A DNA stretch of 5,192 nt from Dehalococcoidia bacterium (GCA_030650265.1 JAUSEJ010000919.1:1-5192), one strand, 5' to 3'. Numbered from the stretch's first letter, positions 1 through 4,178 are shown. The notes: generated by a model not told the origin, from the sequence alone. Numbers and translations: made by a program.

Positions 1-806
1 TTGCCTTCCAGATTTTTGATTGCACCGGCGACGATGGTCGGCTGTCCCCTTTGCGAATTGGTCAACCTGTATTCCTTCGGGTTTTGCCTTTGCGCCTGTG
101 CCAGTAGCTCATCGTAGTAGGCAAGTTGGCCGGCCTCGTCGTTGGTCACGCCGCCGCTAGTCGTTGGGTTCGGGGTAGCTGTCGGGGTGCCGGACGCCGG
201 TCTGTCGCTCGTATCGCTTGAAGAAGCTAAAGGGTGGCTGTCGTCCGGCTCCGTGACCTCGCCGGGGGCGGTGTCCACCTGGCGGGCTGGTGTTGAATCA
301 GGCAAGGTGACTCGGACGGCTCCGGCAATAGATTCAATCTCCGATTCATCCAACCATCCCAGCCCGCAAATTGAGAGCGTAGCGCGCCTTTTCGCCTTCG
401 TTTCGGCCTTCATCACGGCGTTGGCGCGGGCGTCGCCGCGTAGGTTCTCAATGGCGACTGCGCCGGTCGCTAGGTCGGTACGCCCATTCTTGTCTGCTAC
501 ATGAGCGGTAACGATGTAGACGCCCTCAGCTACCTCCTTATCCAACTTCGTCACGCTGATCGCGTGGAGACTGCGTAGCTGGTCTGTCGTATCCTTTCGG
601 GCATAGAGCGTCAGCTTGCCATTGAGCGTCAGGTAGTCAAAGGGCTTAGTCAGATGGTTTAGCCCAACACTTTGGCATACCTGCATGTAGTAGCTAAGTC
701 GCTCTGCCGATGTTAGCTTGGATAAGTCCCCCGTTAAAAGCACTTGTTCTAGCAGGTCTGCCCCTTGCTGTGGTCTGGTCGCCAGTGCCTTTGTGTCAGT
801 TGCCAT
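1..806 (-). CDS. Single-strand annealing protein, RecT/Red-beta-like (C-terminus cut by window edge)
   Basis: This is the first 268 residues of a protein that runs off the left edge with no stop. Residues about 31-160 resemble the core of phage single-strand annealing recombinases: a helix ending in VCQSVGLNHLTKPFDY (43-58), a strand with KLTLYARKD (64-72), then AVMKAETKAKRRATLSICGL (130-149) and an acidic LDESEIESI (152-160). Red-beta has the same order, with NQYGLNPWTKEIYAF, a basic helix, FGFAGIYDKDEAERI. Such proteins coat ssDNA and pair complementary strands in phage recombination. A Pro/Ser/Thr-rich linker (about 165-218) leads to a C-terminal segment, which in Red-beta contacts partner proteins. 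The ATG at 806 has AGGAG nine bases upstream, and the gene follows its neighbour after 6 bases, so it ends a translationally linked cluster. No exonuclease partner is visible; it could lie further left. The family call rests on motif recall, not on a search. Confidence 0.75.
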   Translation of the reverse strand, partial: MATDTKALATRPQQGADLLEQVLLTGDLSKLTSAERLSYYMQVCQSVGLNHLTKPFDYLTLNGKLTLYARKDTTDQLRSLHAISVTKLDKEVAEGVYIVTAHVADKNGRTDLATGAVAIENLRGDARANAVMKAETKAKRRATLSICGLGWLDESEIESIAGAVRVTLPDSTPARQVDTAPGEVTEPDDSHPLASSSDTSDRPASGTPTATPNPTTSGGVTNDEAGQLAYYDELLAQAQRQNPKEYRLTNSQRGQPTIVAGAIKNLEG

Positions 807-812
807 TATCGG

Positions 813-1052
813 TTACTCCTCTATCTCGATTTCCGTGATTGTCTGTTCAACAACATCCGGCTCCGTATGGTCTAGTTGCTTGATAACCACAAAACGAGCG
901 ATGCACTTTCGGTCATCCTCGTCGTCGCACCACTCGGATCGCCATAAGATGTCTGCCCGTCCCGTGTACATGTCCTCCATCACCTTTTTCGCGTTAGGCA
1001 GCGCGCTGAAATATCTAGTGCGTCTCCCGATGCTGGCAATATATGCTTTCAT
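813..1052 (-). CDS. Hypothetical acidic small protein upstream of the recombinase
   Basis: A 79-residue protein that I do not recognise. The N-terminal third is basic (KAYIASIGRRTRYFSALPNAKK). The rest is acidic, with CDDEDDRKC in the middle and a tail TITEIEIEE. No membrane segment or known motif is visible. Three consecutive ATG codons offer starts at 1058, 1055 and 1052. The SD GGAG (1063-1060) lies 1, 4 and 7 bases from them, so 1052 fits best. The upstream gene's stop sits within the ATG triplet run, so translation is probably coupled. Its stop is 6 bases before the annealing protein. Its position suggests an early accessory function, but nothing in the protein shows which. Confidence 0.7.
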   Translation of the reverse strand: MKAYIASIGRRTRYFSALPNAKKVMEDMYTGRADILWRSEWCDDEDDRKCIARFVVIKQLDHTEPDVVEQTITEIEIEE

Positions 1053-1054
1053 CA

Positions 1055-1270
1055 TCATTCTCCGTAGCGTCTGGTTATTGTCTGCCCGCCGACTTCTACC
1101 GTGATCTCTTCCGGCGGCGATTGTCGGTTGCGATTCCTCTCCTGGCGCTCCCGGCAGGAAGTGCCGAGGAGGCAGTAGGGTTGCTCGTGGTCAAAGAAAC
1201 GCATGATCGGGTCGTCGTCAGACCCGTACCATCCGCAGTAGCGGCAACGGGGTATCTTCGGTTTATTCAT
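1055..1270 (-). CDS. Small putative zinc-binding protein
   Basis: A 71-residue protein with a cysteine pair CRYC (Cys9, Cys12) and a second pair Cys33 and Cys39, with His28 between them. This spacing could bind one zinc ion, as in small zinc-ribbon or zinc-finger proteins common in phages. The C-terminal half is basic and then polar (ERQERNRNR, later EEITVEVGGQTITRRYGE). The frame is open up to an ATG at 1312, but that codon has no SD and would lie deep inside the upstream gene. The ATG at 1270 has GGA/AGG ahead of it and overlaps the upstream gene by only 8 bases (ATGAATAA), so I chose it. Metal binding is inferred from the cysteines alone, and the C33-x5-C39 spacing is not a classic ribbon knuckle. 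Confidence 0.72.
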   Translation of the reverse strand: MNKPKIPRCRYCGWYGSDDDPIMRFFDHEQPYCLLGTSCRERQERNRNRQSPPEEITVEVGGQTITRRYGE

Positions 1271-1577
1271 TTGCCTGTCCAGACTCGGCATCTCGGTAAT
1301 GCCGGTAGGCATCGCTGGCTGCTACGTGCAGGGCGCGGAGTAGTCGCAGGCGTTCGGCTCGGCTTGCCTGTTTGCCCGCCCCGTGTGGATCCCACAAGCC
1401 CCGGCTAGCCTGATCTAATGCCTGCCGCACGACTTCCAGGTCGGCGACTTGCTGACCGTCCAAGTCATTCACTGGCATCGGCTTGTCCCTTCGGCTGAAT
1501 CGCCTGATGTATTCGTTCTCAATGACCGTACCGCCACCAATGGCGGCAAGACCGGCGTCAACTATCTGTTGGTGCAT
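1263..1577 (-). CDS. Hypothetical protein with helical C-terminus
   Basis: A 104-residue protein of unknown function. The N-terminal part (VDAGLAAIGGGTVIENEYIRRF) is mixed. From about residue 38 the sequence looks helical and rich in Ala, Arg, Gln and Leu, including SRAERLRLLRALHVAASDAYRHYRDAE near the end. No catalytic motif or membrane segment is visible. The ATG start shares its A with the TAA stop of the preceding gene (TAATG), and GGAG lies 8 bases upstream within that gene's last codons, so re-initiation is likely. The stop overlaps the next gene by 8 bases. These junctions are the main evidence that this frame is the coding one. Confidence 0.7.
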   Translation of the reverse strand: MHQQIVDAGLAAIGGGTVIENEYIRRFSRRDKPMPVNDLDGQQVADLEVVRQALDQASRGLWDPHGAGKQASRAERLRLLRALHVAASDAYRHYRDAESGQANE

Positions 1578-1840
1578 TATCCGTTCTCCAACCAGTCAAG
1601 AACCTCATCAACGCTCCCAATCTGCTTGCGGCGGATGAGCTTGGCTAGGCTCTCGGCGACGATGTGATTATTGCGGTGGTTACGGGCTATGCGCCGCAGG
1701 CTCTCGGCTATGTCTATGAGGGCGCCGGCAGTTACCCAACTCGCCGCTACGAGAGTTTTTCCCTCGCGATTGAGCCACTGGGCTTGGTTGAGGTAGTCAC
1801 CCGGTTCGTGGTCTGTTATAATCGGTTTGTCCTTAGTCAT
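1577..1840 (-). CDS. Hypothetical protein, first gene of the recombinase cluster
   Basis: An 87-residue protein that I do not recognise. It begins MTKDKPIITDHEPGDYLNQ and continues with helix-prone segments, AGALIDIAESLRRIARNHRNN and AESLAKLIRRKQIGSVDEVLDWLENG; the end resembles the packed helices of small phage proteins. An in-frame GTG at 1846 lies inside the SD itself, so the ATG at 1840, with AAAGGAG five bases upstream, is the start. It is the first clear gene after a long untranslated stretch and heads the cluster that leads to the annealing protein. A 9-bp hairpin sits just upstream of its SD, and a predicted antisense RNA would cover its start codon, so it may be where expression of the cluster is controlled. 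Confidence 0.72.
   Translation of the reverse strand: MTKDKPIITDHEPGDYLNQAQWLNREGKTLVAASWVTAGALIDIAESLRRIARNHRNNHIVAESLAKLIRRKQIGSVDEVLDWLENG
1794..1822 (+). promoter_or_regulatory. Antisense sigma-70 promoter with extended -10
   Basis: On the plus strand, TATAAT (1817-1822) is preceded by TG plus one base (1814-1816), an exact extended -10 motif. TAGTCA at 1794-1799 matches 4 of 6 bases of the -35 consensus with a 17-base spacer. The predicted start is near 1829. The promoter lies inside the minus-strand gene 1577-1840 and points out through its start codon. The terminator at 1860-1895 follows directly. Confidence 0.5.
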
Positions 1841-1895
1841 AACCACTCCTTTCGTTCTACCCCCGCCGACTTATCACCGGCGGGGGATTGTTTTT
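1829..1895 (+). ncRNA. Predicted antisense RNA of about 67 nt over the start of gene 1577-1840
   Basis: This is the interval from the predicted plus-strand transcription start to the end of the U-run of the terminator. The RNA would be complementary to the ATG (1838-1840), the SD (1846-1852) and the upstream hairpin of the gene heading the recombinase cluster. Pairing could therefore block translation or alter folding of the leader. Such short cis-antisense RNAs are known in phages and plasmids. Here the call rests on promoter plus terminator geometry only. Confidence 0.4.
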
Positions 1896-1935
1896 GACGC
1901 CGAAGTTCGTCTCTCGTTAAATCTCCAATCGTCAG
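1837..1935 (-). CDS. Possible 32-residue leader ORF with CTG start, coupled to the next gene
   Basis: A short frame begins at CTG (1935-1933), six bases after a very strong SD AAGGAGG (1948-1942), and runs 32 codons to a TGA. That TGA overlaps the ATG of the following gene as ATGA, the same junction used elsewhere in this window. The peptide would be TIGDLTRDELRRQKQ at its start and GVERKEWL at its end. An in-frame TGA lies two codons upstream of the CTG, so no other start is available. CTG starts are rare. Alternatively the SD is a relic, or it serves a GTG overlapping it (22 residues in another frame). The evidence is the SD spacing and the stop overlap only. Confidence 0.3.
   Translation of the reverse strand: MTIGDLTRDELRRQKQSPAGDKSAGVERKEWL
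1860..1895 (+). terminator. Rho-independent terminator, plus strand
   Basis: A perfect 9-bp GC-rich stem, CCCCCGCCG (1860-1868) with CGGCGGGGG (1878-1886), closes a 9-base loop and is followed on the plus strand by ATTGTTTTT. On the minus strand there is no U-tract after the stem, so it should stop plus-strand transcripts only. No plus-strand gene precedes it, which points to an antisense transcript. On the minus strand the same stem would form in the mRNA just before the SD at 1852-1846. Confidence 0.75.
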
Positions 1936-1951
1936 TTGTCACCTCCTTATC

Positions 1952-1966
1952 GCCGGACTTACCGGC
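1952..1966 (-). other. Hairpin directly before a strong SD
   Basis: GCCGG (1952-1956) and CCGGC (1962-1966) form a 5-bp stem with a 5-base loop, three bases upstream of AAGGAGG on the minus strand. The arms and loop resemble the hairpin at 1865-1881 (GCCG, ACTTA, then CCGGC in both, with a 3-base insertion in the latter), as if one were a copy of the other. Confidence 0.45.
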
Positions 1967-1998
1967 CCTTAGATTGCGTTTGTCCTGGTAGAGGCTAT

Positions 1999-2094
1999 TC
2001 AGTTGTGTTTGGGCCAGGCATCATCCCCTTTCAGTCGCCGGATGGTATGCGGTGAACCCGCTCGTCGCGTAGATCGGCTGGGTTTATGTGGCAT
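1999..2094 (-). CDS. Possible 31-residue basic peptide in the untranslated region
   Basis: A frame of 31 codons starts at ATG 2094 and ends at TGA 1999. The peptide is strongly basic (MPHKPSRSTRRAGSPHTIRRLKGDD). A purine-rich GAGAGGGGG run precedes the ATG but ends only about 2 bases from it, which is too close for efficient initiation. There is no junction with neighbouring genes and no recognisable motif. It may be chance within a structured leader, or a small leader peptide. Confidence 0.15.
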   Translation of the reverse strand: MPHKPSRSTRRAGSPHTIRRLKGDDAWPKHN

Positions 2095-2125
2095 CACCCC
2101 CTCTCGGTAGTCGAGCTACTCAGAT

Positions 2126-2182
2126 GGCCTGGTAAGCGCGGGTACTGATCGTCTATCCTCGATCACTCAGCGCGACTAGGCC
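2126..2182. other. Long imperfect hairpin downstream of gene 2198-2455
   Basis: Three nested pairings lie in one arm. GGCCTGGT (2126-2133) pairs with ACTAGGCC (2175-2182), with one G-T pair on the plus strand. GCGC (2136-2139) pairs with GCGC (2170-2173). TGATCG (2146-2151) pairs with CGATCA (2160-2165) around an 8-base loop. It begins about 16 bases after the stop at 2198 in the direction of transcription and has no U-tract. It could protect the 3' end of the upstream mRNA or be a structured RNA; it does not fold as a tRNA. Confidence 0.5.
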
Positions 2183-2197
2183 ACCCTAGTAGCCGGG

Positions 2198-2455
2198 CTA
2201 ACCCTCGTCCTCCATCCCAGTATCGAGATCATCCCCGCCGTAGACCCGGACGTTCGCGATCCGTTGGGTGATGATCGTCAGGATATGCCCCCCAGCAGCT
2301 AATTGTCGAGTCCTATTAGTCACGGGCTTGCCATCCGTAGTCCACGGTGTCGCCCATTTTATGTCCTCGACCTCATCTGCGTGGGTCTTGGCGGACTTGA
2401 CTGAGACAAACAACGCCGGGCGTTCCTGGGTCTGGTCTAACTCATAAACTAACAT
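2198..2455 (-). CDS. Hypothetical protein following the ribbon-helix-helix gene
   Basis: An 85-residue protein of unknown function. It looks strand-rich: LVYELDQ, ALFVSVKSA, then a Trp-containing stretch (IKWATPWTTDGKPVTNRTRQL) and GGHILTIITQRIANVRVYGGDD, ending in an acidic tail (DLDTGMEDEG). There is no signal peptide or membrane segment. The start lies 14 bases inside the end of the preceding ribbon-helix-helix gene, with AGGG about 9 bases upstream, so the two are probably co-translated as a pair. Small genes paired with a ribbon-helix-helix gene can be toxin-antitoxin partners, but I see no toxin motif here, and the order (DNA-binding protein first) is only weakly suggestive. Confidence 0.7.
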   Translation of the reverse strand: MLVYELDQTQERPALFVSVKSAKTHADEVEDIKWATPWTTDGKPVTNRTRQLAAGGHILTIITQRIANVRVYGGDDLDTGMEDEG

Positions 2456-2663
2456 CTTTCTTGCCCTTTCTGCCTAGCATCCTGGCTGCTACGCTACGCG
2501 GTAGTAGGTCAAGATGGGCTAGCCAATAGGCAATAGCCTCCTTGACTGCCTCGCTTCGATTTGCAAGACCCTTAGCCTGTATAGCCATGTCAACTGCTTG
2601 CTCAGTCGCGGGGTCTACCATCGTTGCAAGGGGTCTATGCTTCGCCTTGTCGTATTTACCCAT
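2442..2663 (-). CDS. Small ribbon-helix-helix (CopG/Arc-like) DNA-binding protein
   Basis: A 73-residue protein. Residues 11-50 have the shape of a ribbon-helix-helix domain: a short strand (PLATMVDP), helix A (ATEQAVDMAIQAKGL) and helix B opening with NRSEAVKEAIAYWL. The turn GLANRSEAVKEAI is the typical family signature. Such proteins bind DNA as dimers through the paired strands and often repress their own promoters. A basic tail (RMLGRKGKKD) follows. The ATG at 2663 has GGTGG close upstream. The gene sits directly behind a consensus promoter that carries an 8-bp palindrome at the predicted start of transcription, which fits autoregulation. It overlaps the next gene by 14 bases. The fold is fairly secure; the target is inferred. 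Confidence 0.75.
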   Translation of the reverse strand: MGKYDKAKHRPLATMVDPATEQAVDMAIQAKGLANRSEAVKEAIAYWLAHLDLLPRSVAARMLGRKGKKDVSL

Positions 2664-2684
2664 CTACCACCAATCGAATCTATT

Positions 2685-2692
2685 GTAGCTAC
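2685..2692. promoter_or_regulatory. Candidate operator palindrome at the start of transcription
   Basis: The perfect palindrome GTAGCTAC lies one base downstream of the -10 box and spans the predicted start site. Its position is suited to repression. The obvious candidate regulator is the ribbon-helix-helix protein encoded immediately downstream. Eight bases alone is weak evidence, but ten bases from here (2680-2689) recur, inverted in orientation, near the right-end promoter. Confidence 0.4.
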
Positions 2693-2693
2693 T

Positions 2694-2723
2694 ATTATAG
2701 TCCTAGCCTTGCCTAAATGTCAA
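2694..2723 (-). promoter_or_regulatory. Sigma-70 promoter with both consensus boxes
   Basis: TTGACA (2723-2718) and TATAAT (2699-2694) both match the consensus exactly, with an 18-base spacer on the minus strand. The predicted start is near 2687, giving a leader of about 24 bases before the ATG at 2663. The -35 box overlaps the stop codon of gene 2720-3157. It should drive the ribbon-helix-helix gene and what follows, perhaps down to the annealing protein. Confidence 0.85.
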
Positions 2724-3157
2724 ACAGTCTGTTTCTTCGGCGCAACAATCATATCTATATCGTTGAGGGCGCACCCGAAGGCTGTGACTAGATCGTGGTT
2801 AATGCAGATTGAACGGAATTGGATTAAGGTGGCAACGCGACGACCTATACCATCGCTACGCAGTCCGTGGGGTGGGTACTCAGCAAGTATCTCCTGCTCG
2901 TCTGCCGTTACCGGCAGACGGTAGTAGTCCCCTACAGCACGGAATTGCTGGTCGCAGAGGGTGACTAGAAATCCCCGATAGTTACAATGGTATACGTAGC
3001 CATTGGTGTAAAAGTTGGTTGCGCCCTTCTGTTTCAGGTATGACTCAGCGGCGCTCATCATTTGGCCGGCGCGTCTGTCACTTTCTAGGCGGATTGCGGA
3101 TTGCTCGGCCTTCTCGGTAGCCTTCTGCTTGCGGATGTCTTCGAGTAGGCTGATCAT
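2720..3157 (-). CDS. Hypothetical protein, 145 residues
   Basis: The longest complete gene of the window, not recognised. Residues about 1-45 are charged and helical, probably coiled-coil-like (ISLLEDIRKQKATEKAEQSA, then RLESDRRAGQMMSAAESYL). The rest is mixed, with aromatic strands (NFYTNGYVYHCNYRGFLVTL), Cys at several places, and DLVTAFGCALNDIDMIVAP near the end. There is no membrane segment. The frame is open to an ATG at 3193, but that lies inside the upstream gene without an SD. The ATG at 3157 forms an ATGA overlap with the upstream stop and has AAAGGA eight bases ahead, so I chose it. It is the last gene before the consensus promoter, whose -35 box contains its stop codon. Confidence 0.72.
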   Translation of the reverse strand: MISLLEDIRKQKATEKAEQSAIRLESDRRAGQMMSAAESYLKQKGATNFYTNGYVYHCNYRGFLVTLCDQQFRAVGDYYRLPVTADEQEILAEYPPHGLRSDGIGRRVATLIQFRSICINHDLVTAFGCALNDIDMIVAPKKQTV

Positions 3158-3396
3158 TGTGCCTGTCCTTTCGTTGGTGTGACTATCTCCCAATGTGGGT
3201 TTCGGCTGTTCCTGGTATTGACGATACGGCCAGCGGCTACCAGTAGGCCCATGTCCTTCTTGACGGTATGGATATTGAGGCCCAGTGAGCCAGCGATCTG
3301 CCAGTAGTAGGGCGTGAAATTGTACTGCCGCTGGCGCTGGGCCAGAAAGTCAAGGATGGACTGCTGGCGCTGGGCGATGGTAGGTTTAGGTTGCAT
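3154..3396 (-). CDS. Small winged-helix DNA-binding protein (LexA N-terminal-like)
   Basis: An 80-residue protein. Residues 5-60 follow the pattern of the LexA-type DNA-binding domain: TIAQRQQSILDFLAQRQRQY (helix 1), FTPYYWQIAGSLGL (helix 2), NIHTVKKDMGLLVAAGRI (recognition helix and lead into the wing), then a short wing ending HWEIV. There is no protease domain, so it is not a full LexA; it may be a small regulator of phage genes. An in-frame ATG at 3459 exists, but the ATG at 3396 has AAGGAG seven bases upstream and limits the overlap with the previous gene to 11 bases. The stop overlaps the next start as ATGA. The DNA target is unknown; the shared inverted repeats at the two promoters are candidates. 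Confidence 0.68.
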   Translation of the reverse strand: MQPKPTIAQRQQSILDFLAQRQRQYNFTPYYWQIAGSLGLNIHTVKKDMGLLVAAGRIVNTRNSRNPHWEIVTPTKGQAQ

Positions 3397-3601
3397 GGGT
3401 CTGCTCCTTCTCGTCTCTGACAGCCTCGTGGGCGTCGCGTGCCTCTTTGGTGGACGCAAGCCACACCTGCCGAGCGGCTTCCTGCGCCTTCTTGAGAATG
3501 GCTTCCGGCTCTCTCATTGTTGCGTCGAGGATTAGGTAGGCTGCCCACTCAGATGCTTTGCGGACGGCGTACAGCCGGTCTAGTTTTTCCTGGCGTGTCA
3601 C
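3386..3601 (-). CDS. Hypothetical helical protein with GTG start
   Basis: A 71-residue protein, Ala- and Glu-rich and almost certainly all helical (LDRLYAVRKASEWAAYLILD, EAILKKAQEAARQVWLAS, EARDAHEAVRDEKEQ). No known motif is visible. It starts with GTG, which overlaps the upstream stop as GTGA. AAGGAG lies seven bases away in a 21-base initiation sequence that is almost identical to the one before gene 3598-3837. The stop lies 11 bases inside the next gene. Another frame (3237-3548) covers the same bases but has no SD and an unlikely composition, so I reject it in favour of this one. Confidence 0.7.
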   Translation of the reverse strand: MTRQEKLDRLYAVRKASEWAAYLILDATMREPEAILKKAQEAARQVWLASTKEARDAHEAVRDEKEQTHAT

Positions 3602-3616
3602 TGGGTTACTCCTTGC
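3596..3616 (-). repeat. Start-associated repeat, copy 1
   Basis: GCAAGGAG, then T, AACCCA and GTGACA, read on the minus strand, covers SD, spacer, start codon and second codon of gene 3386-3601. Twenty of 21 bases match copy 2 at 3832-3852, where the T is A. The coding sequences diverge right after the repeat. The recombinase gene start (AGGAGTAACC at 820-811) shares ten bases of it. Confidence 0.65.
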
Positions 3617-3837
3617 TCAACTGGTTCAATTGAATAAAGCGTTCGGCTTATCAGGCCGGTCTCCCGGTCCCACTGGTGGACTCGGACGCGGTATATATCC
3701 CTAAGCAAATCTGCGCAGTCTACGGCGTCGGCATAGTTGCTAGTGGTCTTAACACTATCCGGGTAAACGCCTTCGGTGTCCCAAACGTAAACGCGGTAGG
3801 TTGAACCGATCTCGGCTTCGGGTGTGGTGGTTGTCAC
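3598..3837 (-). CDS. Hypothetical protein with GTG start
   Basis: A 79-residue protein, not recognised. After a Thr-rich start (TTTTPEAEIG) it shows alternating strands (STYRVYVWDTEG), a helical part (SNYADAVDCADLLRDIY) and strands again (VRVHQWDRETGLISRTLYSIEPV). This strand-helix-strand layout could be a small alpha/beta fold. The GTG start at 3837 has AAGGAG seven bases upstream, and the initiation region is the second copy of the 21-base repeat. A 5-bp hairpin abuts the SD. The stop overlaps the next GTG by four bases, so translation is coupled. Confidence 0.7.
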   Translation of the reverse strand: MTTTTPEAEIGSTYRVYVWDTEGVYPDSVKTTSNYADAVDCADLLRDIYRVRVHQWDRETGLISRTLYSIEPVEQGVTQ

Positions 3838-3852
3838 TGGGTTTCTCCTTGC
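3832..3852 (-). repeat. Start-associated repeat, copy 2
   Basis: The second copy of the 21-base initiation sequence, covering SD, spacer and GTG ACA start of gene 3598-3837. It differs from copy 1 at one base in the spacer. Direct duplication limited to the ribosome binding site suggests a spread or conserved start cassette, not duplication of a gene. Confidence 0.65.
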
Positions 3853-3867
3853 CCGGCCTTAGCGGGC
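3851..3867 (-). other. Intergenic hairpin abutting the SD of gene 3598-3837
   Basis: GCCCG (3851-3855) and CGGGC (3863-3867) form a 5-bp GC-only stem with a 7-base loop between the stop at 3871 and the SD at 3850. No U-tract follows, so it is not an intrinsic terminator. It is the weakest of the intergenic stems. Confidence 0.4.
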
Positions 3868-3870
3868 TGG

Positions 3871-4101
3871 TTAATATGCGTCGGTGGTATCGGTTAAAAC
3901 GTGCTTGATCGCCTGTCGCATCAGGAGTTGCTCGGTATTCAACCGCCGGCCCTTTAGGGCGTCAATCATGCCGGCCAGCTCCTGGCGGGTATGCTTGCCA
4001 TCAAGCAGCCTTAATCGCAGGTGAACCACGCGAAGGGCTACATCTGGGTCGAGTTCGGCTGGGTGTGTGCTGGGGTCTGGCGTGAATGTCATTGCTCGCA
4101 T
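3871..4101 (-). CDS. Hypothetical helical protein
   Basis: A 76-residue protein, not recognised. After a Pro-rich start (MTFTPDPSTHPAELDPD) it is helical: VALRVVHLRLRLLDGKHTRQELAGMIDALKG and NTEQLLMRQAIKHVL. The dense Leu/Arg pattern suggests a small helical bundle or a protein-binding protein. The ATG at 4101 has AGGA nine bases upstream; a second ATG three codons on (4092) is a less likely start. It is separated from its neighbours by hairpin-bearing gaps of 81 bases upstream and 33 downstream, so unlike the following genes it is not overlapped. Confidence 0.68.
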   Translation of the reverse strand: MRAMTFTPDPSTHPAELDPDVALRVVHLRLRLLDGKHTRQELAGMIDALKGRRLNTEQLLMRQAIKHVLTDTTDAY

Positions 4102-4139
4102 CGTCTATTTTCCTGTTGTTCGTATCGGGTGCTACTCCG

Positions 4140-4178
4140 ACCACCTAGCCCGGCAGGTGAGTACCGGGCCGACGTGGT
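4140..4178 (-). other. Two-step intergenic hairpin
   Basis: ACCAC (4140-4144) pairs with GTGGT (4174-4178), and inside it GCCCGG (4148-4153) pairs with CCGGGC (4164-4169) around a 10-base loop. It lies between the stop at 4183 and the start at 4101. There is no U-run after it on either strand. Confidence 0.5.

Larger units (their letters stand above)
1841..2197 (-). other. Long untranslated, structured region between two gene clusters
   Basis: About 357 bases separate the stop at 2198 from the next clear start at 1840, in a window where genes otherwise overlap or lie under 100 bases apart. No long frame crosses it on either strand, and I see no tRNA and no convincing minus-strand promoter. 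It holds a long hairpin (2126-2182), two similar hairpins each just before an SD (1952-1966, 1860-1886), a weak 4-bp stem (2107-2119), and two copies of a 12-base word (2017-2028 and 2090-2101, 11 of 12 identical). It most likely acts as a transcribed leader or spacer for the recombinase cluster. A decayed gene is also possible. Confidence 0.6.

Noticed and set aside
142..504. Plus-strand frame opposite the annealing protein
   Set aside because: No SD, and it lies entirely opposite a gene with recognisable domains; its openness reflects the codon pattern of the minus strand.
1043..1408. Plus-strand frame opposite three small genes
   Set aside because: Composition is typical of an antisense shadow, there is no SD, and the opposite strand has tightly linked starts and stops.
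1981..2030. Possible tRNA, because of the D-arm-like TGGTAGAGGC and a GGTTCACC-like word nearby
   Set aside because: No T-arm of the right form, no paired acceptor ends and no anticodon arm on either strand.
2126..2182. Intrinsic terminator for gene 2198-2455
   Set aside because: A stable arm exists but no U-tract follows it in the direction of transcription.
2198..2663. Toxin-antitoxin pair (ribbon-helix-helix gene plus overlapping small gene)
   Set aside because: The arrangement fits, but the second protein shows no known toxin motif, so I keep it as hypothetical.
2598..2924. Plus-strand frame crossing the consensus promoter and two minus-strand genes
   Set aside because: It would overlap two genes and a promoter, and has no convincing SD. 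The minus-strand genes have SDs, stop overlaps and a domain match.
3237..3548. Minus-strand frame overlapping genes 3386-3601 and 3154-3396
   Set aside because: It is in a different frame from both, with no SD, and is rich in Ser/Arg/Pro as expected of a shadow. The two overlapping genes have good SDs and one has a winged-helix pattern.
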